Below are positions 10,165-19,994 of a stretch of 64,000 nucleotides of DNA, in pieces. Both the position numbers and the translations under genes were made by a program. Source of the stretch: Homarus americanus. Its lineage: Eukaryota > Arthropoda > Malacostraca > Decapoda > Nephropidae. Every line of letters starts with the position of its first letter. The stretch's first letter is position 1. The DNA lies in assembly GCF_018991925.1 (NCBI RefSeq), contig NW_024756914.1:4340132-4404131 (forward strand), given 5' to 3'. Under the pieces are notes generated by a model. That model did no database searches. It was not told where the DNA came from and was given only the letters and a program-made list of their open reading frames with translations.

Positions 10165-10315
10165 CCTCATTCCCCCCCCTCCCTCTTCTCCCTCCCCCCT
10201 CCCCCTCTTCCTCTCCTTCTCCTCCCCCCTCTTCCTCTTCCTCTCTTCTCTTCCTCCCCTCTTCCTCTCCTTCTCCTTCTCCCCCCTCTCTTCCCTTCTC
10301 CTCCCCCCTCCTCCG
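10165..10315. repeat. (TCC)n pyrimidine tract
   Basis: CCTCTTCCTCTCCTTCTCC throughout. Confidence 0.9.
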
Positions 10316-10379
10316 TCTTATAACCCACCATCATGAGGACAGGATCTTGGTACACATCCAGCAGCACAAACTATCTACT

Positions 10380-10550
10380 GTTGGGGGAGGGAGAGTGAGG
10401 GGAGGGAGGAGGAGGAGGGAGGTGGTGAGGAGGCAAGGTGGCGTTGAAGAGTATTACGGAGGTAGCACTGGGAAGGAGGTAACATTGGGAGGGGGGAAGG
10501 TAACATTGGGGAGGAGGTAACATGGGGAAGGAGGTAACATTGGGGGGAAT
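10380..10550. repeat. Purine tract and ~20-bp GGTAACATTGGGG array
   Basis: GGA-rich to 10440, then four to five copies of GGAGGTAACATTGGGGA spaced 18-22 bp. Confidence 0.82.
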
Positions 10551-10574
10551 TGGTTCAGGGTCCAACAAATAAGA

Positions 10575-10621
<47 letters not shown>
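10575..10621. repeat. (AC)n microsatellite
   Basis: About 23 AC units. Confidence 0.97.
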
Positions 10622-10623
<2 letters not shown>

Positions 10624-10761
10624 GTGATCAAAATAAATAAGATCCACTCAGGCGTCACTTTCGCTCACCCAGACGTAATCACCAGCACAGTGGTCAGCTC
10701 TACTAACTACCTCCCCGAGCGACAGGGACAAAAAAACAACAACCCAACTGACGTCATCCAA

Positions 10762-10764
<3 letters not shown>
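10622..10764. other. Unique 143-bp island with a perfect CRE palindrome
   Basis: TGACGTCA lies at 10749-10756. The + strand is open across the island (frame from the ATG at 10624, reading KIHSGVTFAHPDV), but no clean splice donor follows. No gene is claimed. Confidence 0.35.

Positions 10765-10802
<38 letters not shown>
10765..10802. repeat. (CT)n microsatellite
   Basis: About 18 CT units. Confidence 0.97.
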
Positions 10803-10804
<2 letters not shown>

Positions 10805-10842
10805 CGTGACCCTGTAATACTCGTCTGCTTCTTTAGATCTGC

Positions 10843-11212
10843 GTCATTGGGGAATGGGGTGGGAGTCAGGGGATGGGGGTGGGTCAGGGGATCAGGGGGG
10901 ATGGGGGGTGGGGTCAGGGGATGGGGTGGGGTGGGGTGGGGTCAGGGGGTCAGGGGATGGGGGTGGGGTCAGGGCCTGGAGTAGGGAGCATGGGTGAGGG
11001 GTTGTTGGTAGGGGACTTGGGATCAGGGGCTTGGGGGTGAGGGAGGACCTGGGGATGAGGGGGACCTGGGATGAGGGGGGACCTGGGGGTGAGGGGGGTG
11101 GGGGGGGGGACCTGGGGTGAGGGGGGACCTCAGGGTGAGGGAGGACCTGGGGGTGAGGCCGGGGGGTGAGAGGGGCCTGGGGTGAGAGGGGCCGGGGGTA
11201 AGAGGGGTTGTG
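10843..11212. repeat. G-rich minisatellite, strong G-quadruplex potential
   Basis: First half is GGGGATGGGGGTGGGGTCAG-type units; second half is GGACCTGGGGGTGAGG-type units. Runs of 3-9 Gs are separated by 1-6 bases over 370 bp. Confidence 0.92.
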
Positions 11213-11299
11213 GCCTCCACGCGTCATAGTTATAATTTTTCGACAGTCATCCATTAATGACAGTGCCTGAAGTTTATACCTGCTGAATAACTGTTACGA

Positions 11300-11860
11300 C
11301 ATGACAGTTCAGTGCTATGACAGTCCTATGCTATGACAGTTCAGTGCTATGACAGTCCAATGCTATGACAGTTCAGTGCTATGACAGTTCAGTGCTATAA
11401 CAGTCCAATGCTATGACAGTTCAGTGCTATGACAGTCCTATGCTATGACAGTCCAGTGCTATGACGTCTTTCTGCTATGACAGTTCAATACTATGACAGT
11501 CCAGTGCTATGACGTTTTTATGCTATGACAGTTCACTACTATGACAGTCCAGTGCTATGACGTTTTTATGCTATGACAGTTCACTACTATGACAGTCCAG
11601 TGCTATGACGTCTTTCTGCTATGACAGTTCAATACTATGACAGTTCAGTGCTATGACGTTTTTATGCTACGACAGTTCAATACTATGACAGTCCAGTACT
11701 ATGACGTCTTTCTGCTATGACAGTTCAATGCAATAAGGGTTAAATTCTATGACAGAGCTCCATTTATGACGCGTTCTTTCATGACACCCCTATGACCGTC
11801 TCTTGTGCTATGACAGTCAGCCCCTCACTATGACAATCTGGTGCTATGACAAACTTCTTC
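11300..11860. repeat. 16-bp minisatellite with 48-bp higher-order unit
   Basis: The basic unit is CTATGACAGTTCAGTG (16 bp). From 11459 a variant CTATGACGTCTTTCTG or CTATGACGTTTTTATG recurs at 11459, 11507, 11555, 11603, 11651 and 11699, exactly every 48 bp. Edge copies from 11720 on are degraded. Confidence 0.95.
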
Positions 11861-11906
11861 CATGACAAGACCAAATGATATGGTCTCCAGCTATGACAGG
11901 AGCGAA

Positions 11907-12225
11907 TATAGCCCACCTCCTTCCCTCTCCTCCCCCTCTTCTTCATCCTTCTCCCTAGTTCCCCCTCCACCTCCTTCCCTCTCCTCCCCCTCTTCTTCAT
12001 CCTCCTCCCTAGTTCCTCCTCCTCCCCCTCTTCTTCACCCCTCCTCTCCTAGTTCCCCTCCACCTCCCCTCTTCTTCCACCCTCCTCCCTAGTTCCCCCT
12101 CACCTCCTTCCCTCTCCTCCCCTCTTCTTCACCTTCTCCCTAGTTCCCCCTCCACCACCTCCTTACCTTTCCTCCCCCTCTTCTGCATCTCCCTAGTTTC
12201 TCCCTCCACCCCTTTCCTCCCCCTC
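11907..12225. repeat. C/T-rich ~40-54-bp minisatellite with CCCTAGTTCC
   Basis: CTCCCTAGTTCC occurs at about 11951, 12005, 12045, 12085, 12136 and 12189 within CCTCCTTCCCTCTCC filler. Every copy looks like a polypyrimidine tract plus 3' splice acceptor (TAG). Confidence 0.85.
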
Positions 12226-12379
12226 ACCTCCCTATACTTCTCCCTCACCTCCCTTCTCCCTTACCTCCCTGGTCCTCTCCCTAGCAGCCATGACCTTGTA
12301 AGTTGTCTCAATAGCCATCAACCCAACAGAACTTGGTGGTGGCCGAGATATGTCGTGCTATTAATGGGCTAGCTAAAGT

Positions 12380-12500
12380 TTGCCCTCCTTCACTCCCTCC
12401 TGCCCACAAACACCCTCCTTCACTCCCTCCTTCCCTTAAATACCCTCCCCCACTCCCTCCTTTCCACAAACACCCCTCCTTCACTCCCCCCCTCCCTCCA
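12380..12500. repeat. ~31-bp C/T-rich minisatellite, 4 copies
   Basis: CCCTCCTTCACTCCCTCC plus CCACAAACA, about 31 bp apart. Confidence 0.85.
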
Positions 12501-12534
12501 TACCTCCCCTCCACTTCCACACGATGATAAAATG

Positions 12535-12795
12535 AGACAGTAAACACCGGATAATGAGATGACAATAATGAGAGATAATGAATGATGATGAGTAATGATG
12601 AGTAATGATGATAATGGATGATGATGAGTAATGGATGATGACGATGAGTAATGATGATGGATAATGATGAGTAATGGATAATGATGATGATGATGACGAT
12701 GAATAATGAATGATGAACGATGGGAGATATTGGATGACGATGAGTAATAATGATGGGAGAAATAATGAGGAAATGATGATGGAAGATAATGAATG
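12535..12795. repeat. (ATG)n-based repeat, GATGATGAGTAATG
   Basis: Words GATGATGAGTAATG and GATAATGAATGATG fill the interval. The reverse strand gives Ser/His/Ile-rich pseudo-frames. Confidence 0.88.
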
Positions 12796-12798
12796 AGA

Positions 12799-12880
12799 TA
12801 TATAGATGTAAACAAACCCTATATAGATGTAAACAAACCCTATATAGATGTAAACAATCCCTATATATATATATAGATGT
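12799..12880. repeat. 21-bp minisatellite, 3-4 copies
   Basis: TATAGATGTAAACAAACCC occurs at 12801, 12822 and 12843 (21-bp spacing), followed by (TA)n and a partial copy. Confidence 0.9.
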
Positions 12881-12910
12881 GCCCAATACTTCCAACTTCC
12901 TCCTAACTAC

Positions 12911-12955
12911 TGGGTTGGGTTGGGTTAGGTTAGGTTTGGTTTGGTTAGGTTAGGT
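12911..12955 (+). repeat. TTAGG-like telomeric tract
   Basis: GGGTT, GGTTA and GGTTT pentamers, about nine units. Confidence 0.85.
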
Positions 12956-13008
12956 ATGAATTCCTGGCAGACTGACCCAGATTTGAAGATAAAAGAAAAG
13001 CTTCACCT

Positions 13009-13055
<47 letters not shown>

Positions 13056-13209
13056 AAGGGAGGGTGGAGATAACGTTTATACATGTGTTTGTATTGTGAA
13101 CACCTGTTACTTGTCATGATGTGGCCAGTGATGTTTAATGCGTCACACATGCAAACAACAGTGCTGTACACCTCGACATACCCCTGCCCGCACACGCACA
13201 CACACACAC

Positions 13210-13264
<55 letters not shown>
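13009..13264. repeat. Two (AC)n microsatellites
   Basis: (AC)n at 13011-13053 and 13190-13263. The 136 bp between them are unique and contain no recognisable gene. Confidence 0.95.
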
Positions 13265-13265
<1 letters not shown>

Positions 13266-13319
13266 AGATTATCTTTTCTCTCTTAAAGGGGTGAAAGACC
13301 ACATCAAGCCACGTATACA

Positions 13320-13560
13320 ACCCACTAACCCATTTCTTTAACCCATTTCCTTAACCCATTATCTTAACCCATTACATTAACCCATTTCCTTAACCCATTA
13401 TCTTAACCCATTTCCTTAACCCATTTCCTTAACCCATTATCTTAACCCATTTCCTTAACCCATTACATTAACCCATTTCCTTAGCCCATTATGTTAACCC
13501 ATTACATTCACCCATTTCCTTAACCCATTATCTTAACCCATTAACCTATCCCTAATCTCA
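13320..13560. repeat. 13-bp minisatellite AACCCATTTCCTT
   Basis: About 18 copies. Variants are AACCCATTATCTT and AACCCATTACATT. Confidence 0.94.
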
Positions 13561-13599
13561 CCCATTACCTTATTCACAATCCTCGTGACGGAGCTTAAA

Positions 13600-13715
13600 T
13601 GAACGATAGATAGATAAATAGATAGACAGATAGAGGGGCAGCCAGAGAGACAGACAGACACCAGAGAGACAGACAGACAAACAGACAGACATATAGACAG
13701 ACACAGACAGTCAGC
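13600..13715. repeat. (GATA)n and (GACA)n tetranucleotides
   Basis: GATAGATAAATAGATAGACA, then CAGACAGACA blocks. Confidence 0.92.
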
Positions 13716-13837
13716 CATCATGTTACACTTACCTAAACACAGGACAAAATCAACCAATCAAAATCATCCATAAAAAAAAAGATTTTGTCCAATTATCAAA
13801 TATTTCTAGTGGGATTTTTTGTCCAATGGTCCGATAT

Positions 13838-14736
13838 CTTACTCAGGTATATAATCTTACTCAGGTATATAATCTTACTCAGGTATATAATCTTACTCAG
13901 GTATATAATCTTACTCAGGTATATAATCTTACTCAGGTATATAATCTTACTCAGGTATATAATCTTACTCAGGTATATAATCTTACTCAGGTATATAATC
14001 ATACTCAGGTATATAATCTTACTCAGGTATATAATCTTACTCAGGTATATAATCTTACTCAGGTATATAATCTTACTCAGGTATATAATCTTACTCAGGT
14101 ATATAATCTTACTCAGGTATATAATCTTACTCAGGTATATAATCTCACTCAGGTATATAATCTTACTCAGGTATATAATCTTACTCAGGTATATAATCTT
14201 ACTCAGGTATATAATCTTACTCAGGTATATAATCATACTCAGGTATATAATCTTACACAGGTATATAATCTTACTCAGGTATATAATCTTACTCAGGTAT
14301 ATAATCTTACACAGGTATATAATCTTACTCAGGTATATAATCTTACTCAGGTATATAATCTTACTCAGGTATATAATCTTACTCAGGTATATAATCTTAC
14401 TCAGGTATATAATCTTACTCAGGTATATAATCTTACTCAGGTATATAATCTCACTCAGGTATATAATCTTACTCAGGTATATAATCTTACTCAGGTATAT
14501 AATCTTACTCAGGTATATAATCTTACTCAGGTATATAATCATACTCAGGTATATAATCTTACACAGGTATATAATCTTACTCAGGTATATAATCTTACTC
14601 AGGTATATAATCTTACACAGGTATATAATCTTACTCAGGTATATAATCTTACTCAGGTATATAATCTTACTCAGGTATATAATCTTACTCAGGTATATAA
14701 TCTTACTCAGGTATATAATCTTACTCATATCGATGT
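13838..14736. repeat. 18-bp minisatellite, ~50 near-identical copies, with a 306-bp duplication
   Basis: The unit is GTATATAATCTTACTCAG. Variants are CATACTCAG (14001, 14235, 14541), TTACACAG (14253, 14307, 14559, 14613) and CTCACTCAG (14141, 14447). The last two sets, and the last two CATACTCAG copies, are offset by exactly 306 bp (17 units), showing a recent segmental duplication of the array. The 18-bp stop-free unit explains the 310-341-codon frames on both strands. Confidence 0.97.
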
Positions 14737-15195
14737 ATTAATCCTATCTCTCTCTCCATTGCCTCCTCCTCACACACCTCCCCATGTCTCACCCCCCGCT
14801 ATAACCCCCACCACCCCCTCCAAAAGAATTTCTCGACTAAAATTAGTGTAATAAATAATAATATAATTTGGTCTCTCATGTATGAAAAACCAGCACGATA
14901 ATTCCCCCCCCTTCTCTCTCTGTATCTCTGTTCTGGCATTTTCTGCAAAAATAAGTAATAAATATATAATGTCTGCCAATATAAAGCTTTTGTTAAGGAT
15001 TTGTAAGGATTAATAATTTTAGGGTAATTTTAAAGACTTAATTCTGGGGGATTTTGAAAGACTTAATTTTTAGGGTGAATTATTGTGGAGTGAGAGTAAT
15101 TATTTAAGGATCCTTCTGAAGACTTGTAGATTATTTTAGGGTAATTAATAACATCAGAAGACTTATTACTTAACAATAGGCTGATAATTAATTTG
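14737..15195. other. AT-rich unique segment, no gene
   Basis: TTAGGGTAATTTTAAAGACTTAATT-like phrases recur loosely between 15000 and 15170. No convincing reading frame. Confidence 0.5.
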
Positions 15196-15196
15196 A

Positions 15197-15270
15197 TCAG
15201 GTTAGGTTAGGTTAGGTTAGGTCAGGTTAGGTTAGGTCAGGTTAGGTCAGGTTAGGTCAGGTTAGGTTAA
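15197..15270 (+). repeat. TTAGG telomere-like tract with TCAGG variants
   Basis: About 14 GGTTA/GGTCA pentamers alternate. It is flanked by AT-rich sequence. Confidence 0.92.
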
Positions 15271-15540
15271 AAATGAGACAAATAAGTAAAAAAATCAACA
15301 TAGAAAATTAAATTAAAATAAATTGAAAATAAAATATTACTTAATCTAGTACAGTAGAAAATAATACTTATATAATTATGAAAAAAAATATTTACCCGAA
15401 ATATAATAACTATACATTAAATATAACAAAATATACTTTACAAGAAAATTATGATATAAAGAATAAGTGAAATAAATAATTAAATAAAAGTAATTATGGT
15501 AAATACTAAGAGGCTAAAATCTGGGGTAAAATTTTCATCA
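15271..15540. other. AT-rich low-complexity segment
   Basis: Mostly A/T with AAATATAATA words. No gene seen. Confidence 0.6.
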
Positions 15541-16015
15541 TACAAGGAGCATTGACACACTCAGAACCCGCTTGACACACTCAGAACCCGCACGTCAAAC
15601 ACACTTCACACACACTGGTATCCTAGAACTCATCCTAATAAAATAATTCCATTAAACGCACTCACAATAATCATTTAAAATACATAAACGCACTTTAGAG
15701 GAGCTACTATTACAGAAGTCAATCAAAACACACTCGTACTTAAAACACACACACACTTAAAACACACTCGTGCACTTCCGACGTTCTCTAACGCACTCAG
15801 AATTTAAGATAATCCTCACGCAACACTCCCTATAGAACTTCAGTCAACACGCACTCTCAAGTATATTTGATGGGCACTCAAGAAACGTTCACGCACTCCC
15901 ACCGCACTCACTCCCTCAATTGTGCTTAGGTTAAGTGTACAGTATGTGTGTGTGTGACAGACTTCGTAAATAGAGTTTGTTGTCAACATACTCAAAAAAG
16001 ACATTCTAAATACAC
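15541..16015. repeat. Degenerate ACGCACTC / CACACTCAGAACCCGC repeats
   Basis: A 20-bp unit (TTGACACACTCAGAACCCGC) is perfectly doubled at 15551-15590. ACGCACTC-like words recur to about 15910. No gene. Confidence 0.6.
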
Positions 16016-16019
16016 TAAC

Positions 16020-16210
16020 TCAAGACACACTCACCCACAACACACTCACCCATAACACACTCACCCATAACACACTCACCCACAACACACTCACCCACAA
16101 CACACTCACCCATAACACACTCACCCATAACACACTCACCCATAACACATTCACCCAAACACACCTACCCAAAACACACTCACCCACAAATACACTCACC
16201 CATAACACTC
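16020..16210. repeat. 15-bp minisatellite CACACTCACCCATAA
   Basis: About 12 copies, alternating CATAA and CACAA endings. Confidence 0.94.
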
Positions 16211-16246
16211 ACACAAAATCATCCATTACTTCACCCACATATAAAA

Positions 16247-16248
16247 AG

Positions 16249-16295
<47 letters not shown>
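16247..16295. repeat. (AC)n microsatellite
   Basis: About 24 AC units. Confidence 0.97.
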
Positions 16296-16297
<2 letters not shown>

Positions 16298-16538
16298 TTC
16301 ACCATCCCCTCCAAGTGCGTCCCCAGTATTGATCAAGTGTAAACAAGTGCAGAAAGGTCCACGTGAACAATGCTCGAGTGCTTCAACGCTCTCCCGATAA
16401 GTGCATGTTGCTCGCAATAAATTGAGTGCATATAAGGTACTAAAACACTTACTTAAACGGGCCAAGTGTGTGTGTGTGTGTGTGTGTGATCCTTTCAAGG
16501 GTACAAACTTAATGCGACAATCACACATAGAACGTCTC

Positions 16539-16581
<43 letters not shown>

Positions 16582-16620
16582 GAAATTAGCATAGAGATAA
16601 CTTCTCAACCCTTAAACTTG
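16296..16620. repeat. Degenerate AAGTGC-rich segment with (GT)n and (AC)n
   Basis: AAGTG/GAGTGC words recur every 15-25 bp. (GT)11 lies at 16467-16488 and (AC)20 at 16541-16580, in opposite orientation and able to pair. No gene. Confidence 0.55.
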
Positions 16621-16629
16621 ACCCCTTGG

Positions 16630-17281
16630 AAACTTTCGCGAAAATTACACTCAAGTACGACGCTTCAGTTTGAGAGTGCAAGTGTTCGCGAAATGTTAAG
16701 TAAACGCCAATATTTAGCAGCTGTGGAATATCTTGGCGAAATATTTAATACACAGCACACCACACAACACCACACAACACCACAGCACACCACACCACAC
16801 CACACCACACAACACCACAAGCACACCACACCACACAACACCACACAACACCACAATCACAACACCACACCACACCACAACACCACACCACACAACACCA
16901 CACCACACAACACCACACAACACCACACCACAACACCACACCACACCACCACAACACCACACAACACCACACCACCACACCAATACCACACCACACCACA
17001 ATTGCTGTCACCACACTGATTATTGGCTCACATCATTGGCTTTATCACCACACCACGACACAGCACAACACTTGATGGCAAATTCTGATCCAAAACGTAT
17101 CTAAAAAAATTATGAATAGACTCCGTCGAATGTTTACTTAACGCGAAACATTTATGACCAAAGTGTTAGTGTTCGCGAAAATTTTATGTACAAATTGAGT
17201 GTGTAAGAGTTCGCGAAATATCAAAGTATAATGTGTGTGTGTGTGTGTGTGTGTGTAAAAGAGTTCGCGAGTCAAAGTATA

Positions 17282-17335
<54 letters not shown>

Positions 17336-17400
17336 AGTTCGCGAAATATGTAAGTACAGGTTGAGTGTAACTGTGTGTGTGTACAAGAATTCGCCAAATA
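16630..17400. repeat. TTCGCGAA-centred repeat family
   Basis: The palindrome TTCGCGAA lies at 16635, 16685, 17172, 17210 and 17338, with one-base variants at 17264 and 17390. In 17160-17400 copies carry AGAGTTCGCGAAATAT, CAAAGTATAATGTG and a (GT)n expansion (17231-17256, 17282-17331). GTTAAGTAAAC at 16695 and its complement GTTTACTTAAC at about 17131 lie in opposite orientation on either side of the ACCAC array. Confidence 0.75.
16750..17003. repeat. (ACACC/ACAAC)n pentanucleotide array
   Basis: About 250 bp of CACAC/AACAC/CACCA pentamers. His/Thr-rich frames here are composition only. Confidence 0.92.
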
Positions 17401-17511
17401 TTAAACGAACAAGTATATCTAAGCAAGCTAAAGGGTTGTACAGGTGTTAGAGGGGAAAATATGTACCCACAGGTGTACAGAAAATAACACATAAGTCTAA
17501 CGTAGTGTCCC

Positions 17512-17548
17512 ATACATGTGTACATTATCATACATGTGTACATAATCA
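17512..17548. repeat. 18-bp tandem duplication
   Basis: CATACATGTGTACATTAT is followed by CATACATGTGTACATAAT. Confidence 0.85.
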
Positions 17549-17681
17549 TTAATACCACCTACCGTGTTTGTGTACATATCGACCCAACCTTTCTCTATGT
17601 CTGTTTTTGTACATGAAGTATATATGTACAATTTATGTGTGTTTGTACATGAAGGGAACGAAATACATACTTATATACTAC

Positions 17682-17985
17682 ACATGCGCACAATACTACG
17701 CATGCGCACAATACTACGCATGCGCACAATATTACACATGCGCACAATACTACGCATGCGCACAATACTACGCATGCGCACAATACTACGCATGCGCACA
17801 ATACTACGCATGCGCACAATACTACGCATGCGCACAATACTACGCATGCGCACAATATTACACATGCGCACAATACTACGCATGCGCACAATACTACGCA
17901 TGCGCACAATACTACGCATGCGCACAATACTACGCATGCGCACAATACTACGCATGCGCACAATACTACGCATGCGCACAATAAC
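17682..17985. repeat. 18-bp minisatellite, ~17 copies, NRF-1-site-like core
   Basis: The unit is CTACGCATGCGCACAATA. TACGCATGCGCA differs at one base from the palindromic NRF-1 consensus YGCGCAYGCGCR. A 14-bp stretch in every unit strictly alternates pyrimidine and purine. Three copies carry ACACATGCGC instead. CpG is frequent, unlike the flanks. Confidence 0.95.
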
Positions 17986-18077
17986 CAAGGTCCTATGCCC
18001 AAACACATGAGAAGATTAACCTTACTATTTTTTTTAAGAACTTTCGATATTTTTCCTGTTTATTTATCCCGTCTCGC

Positions 18078-18145
18078 TATCTGTCTGTCTGTCTGTCTGT
18101 CTGTCTGTCCTATCTATCCATCTATCTTATCTGTCTATCCACTCT
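18078..18145. repeat. (CTGT)n / (CTAT)n tetranucleotides
   Basis: Six CTGT units, then CTATCCATCTAT words. Confidence 0.9.
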
Positions 18146-18324
18146 TCTTTTCACCATCTTCTCTCTATTTCAATCGTTATTATCATTTTATTACGAATTC
18201 CTTCTCAACTTCTTTTTATTATTGTTGTTATTTTTCGTTTGTTTACTTTTTTCAAGCCGCGACTAAATTAATGAATGACACCCAGGCAGTACTGACCTAC
18301 ATTCATTATACTTACATTTAACAC

Positions 18325-18560
18325 GCATGATTCCCCACTACCACAGTACCACACTATCATTCTATCATGCTACCACACTATCATTCACTCTATCATACTA
18401 TCATGCTGTCACACTCATTCTATCATGCCACCACACTATCATTTTACTACACTAAAACACTATCATTCTACCTCACTTTACCACACTACCACACTAAAAC
18501 ACTATCCAAACTCACTGTACTACACTAACATTCTATTACTCTACCATACTACTTCACAAC
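18325..18560. repeat. Degenerate CTACCACACTATCATT repeat
   Basis: CTATCATTCTATCATGCTACCACA-like units recur every 15-25 bp. 18146-18324 upstream is T-rich and unique. Confidence 0.7.
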
Positions 18561-18634
18561 CACGTAGGCCTACACAAAATTTAGGCACCCCCCCCCACTT
18601 ACTTCATCGGCTAGGTTAATATCATAATACTACC

Positions 18635-18905
18635 CTAACCTAACATAATCAAATATAACCAAACCTAACCTAATCTAACCTAACCTAACCTAACCTAACC
18701 TAACCAAACCTAGCCTAATCTAACCTAATCTAATCTAATCTAATCTAATCTAACCTAACCTAACCTAACCTAACCAAACCTAATCTAACTTAACCTAACA
18801 TAACGGAAGGTAACGTAACCTAACCAAATCAAATCTAACCAAACTAAACCTAAACTAACCTGATTTAATCTAATTTAACCAAACATAACTTAACCTAACC
18901 TAACC
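18635..18905 (-). repeat. Interstitial CCTAA telomere-like array, 270 bp
   Basis: About 54 pentamers of CCTAA with TCTAA, CCAAA and ACTAA variants. This is the longest telomere-like array in the window, with the C-rich strand on top. Confidence 0.93.
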
Positions 18906-18907
18906 CC

Positions 18908-18953
<46 letters not shown>
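18908..18953. repeat. (CT)n microsatellite
   Basis: About 22 CT units abut the CCTAA array. Confidence 0.97.
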
Positions 18954-18957
<4 letters not shown>

Positions 18958-19094
18958 TTTTCGGAAAGTGAACAACAAACACAGGTAATATACTCGTGAA
19001 AATTATCCTCACAATAATTACAGGTGAAGCTTATGTTGAACAGCCAATAAAAACCTGGTTATATGAAGTTTACCTTGATTAGTTTCTTGGGAGT

Positions 19095-19110
19095 TACACA
19101 CACACGCGCA

Positions 19111-19157
<47 letters not shown>

Positions 19158-19208
19158 CGTCTCTACAAAGCAAAACACTTCACACCCATTACGGTTTATA
19201 AGCTGCAC

Positions 19209-19248
<40 letters not shown>
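19095..19248. repeat. (AC)n and (GA)n microsatellites
   Basis: (AC)n at 19097-19153 and (GA)n at 19212-19246, with about 58 bp of unique sequence between. Confidence 0.95.
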
Positions 19249-19366
19249 TTCAGGGGGTGTGATCCACTGACTTGTTGTGGTCAGCACCGCCATGGGCCTT
19301 GGTCCAGTAACACGGTTCACTGTTGTTGTGTTTTGAAGAGTTAAATAAGTTTTATTTATTTCGTTG

Positions 19367-19367
<1 letters not shown>

Positions 19368-19417
<50 letters not shown>

Positions 19418-19512
19418 GTTGTTGTTGTTGGTAATATTACTATTATTATTATTCAGGATGCATTATTGTTTCTCTGAATTACTTGAGACAGACAGACACA
19501 GACAGACAGACA
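19368..19512. repeat. (TTA)n, (GTT)n and (CAGA)n
   Basis: (TTA)16 at 19370-19417, then GTTGTTGTTG; a second TTA block near 19440; CAGACAGACA at 19488-19512. Confidence 0.93.
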
Positions 19513-19619
19513 ATCATTTCTATTACACTCTAAGGGGTATAATAATTTTTTTCCTCACTCGTCTTAAAATTTTCCTATTTTTCCCCATTGATAAATACAT
19601 AGGATTTCCTTAAGTAGTT

Positions 19620-19935
19620 GTCGGCTCAGTAGGTAATGGGTGGCCGTCATGGTAGGTCGTATGTGGTCGACAGTGCCGGTCGTAGTAGGGGAAGTAATGA
19701 TTGAGTAAGGTCGTCCAAGTTGGTCGCCAGGTCGTGACATGGGGTCGCTGAACAGGAAATGTGTGTGGGTGTTGGTCGTCATAGTTAGTCGTGGGGTCGT
19801 TGCATGGGGTCGCTGAAGCAGGCAATGTGTATGAGTCGTCAAAGTTAGTCGTGGGTAAGGGTCGCTGGAGGAGGCAATATGTGGGTCGTGGTAATGTGTG
19901 GTCGTCATAGCGGGTCGTGGGGGTCGTATGTGAGA
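19620..19935. repeat. GTCG-rich ~55-65-bp minisatellite
   Basis: GGTCGCTGAAGCAGGCAATGTG-like blocks at about 19742, 19808 and 19860 are separated by GTCGTCATAGTTAGTCGTGG. Earlier copies are more degraded. It is unusually CpG-rich for the window. Confidence 0.8.
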
Positions 19936-19994
19936 GTCTTCAGTGTGCAATTTGTCGCGCTCACCTTCCTCTGTCCTTCACTGAATAGGTATTA

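Noticed and set aside
13785..14851. 310-341-codon frames on both strands (YIILLR, VYNLTQ, LSKIIY repeats)
   Set aside because: An 18-bp stop-free unit necessarily gives these. Three incompatible frames are equally open.
16618..16760. Protein-like frame containing SVREMLSKRQYLAAVEYLGE
   Set aside because: The same bases belong to the TTCGCGAA repeat family, and the frame runs straight into the ACCAC pentamer array.
17682..17985. CRISPR-like regular array
   Set aside because: There are no variable spacers; the 18-bp units are directly abutting and the genome is eukaryotic.
18635..18905. True chromosome end
   Set aside because: The array is short, degenerate and followed by more than 45 kb of other sequence, and other tracts run in the opposite orientation.
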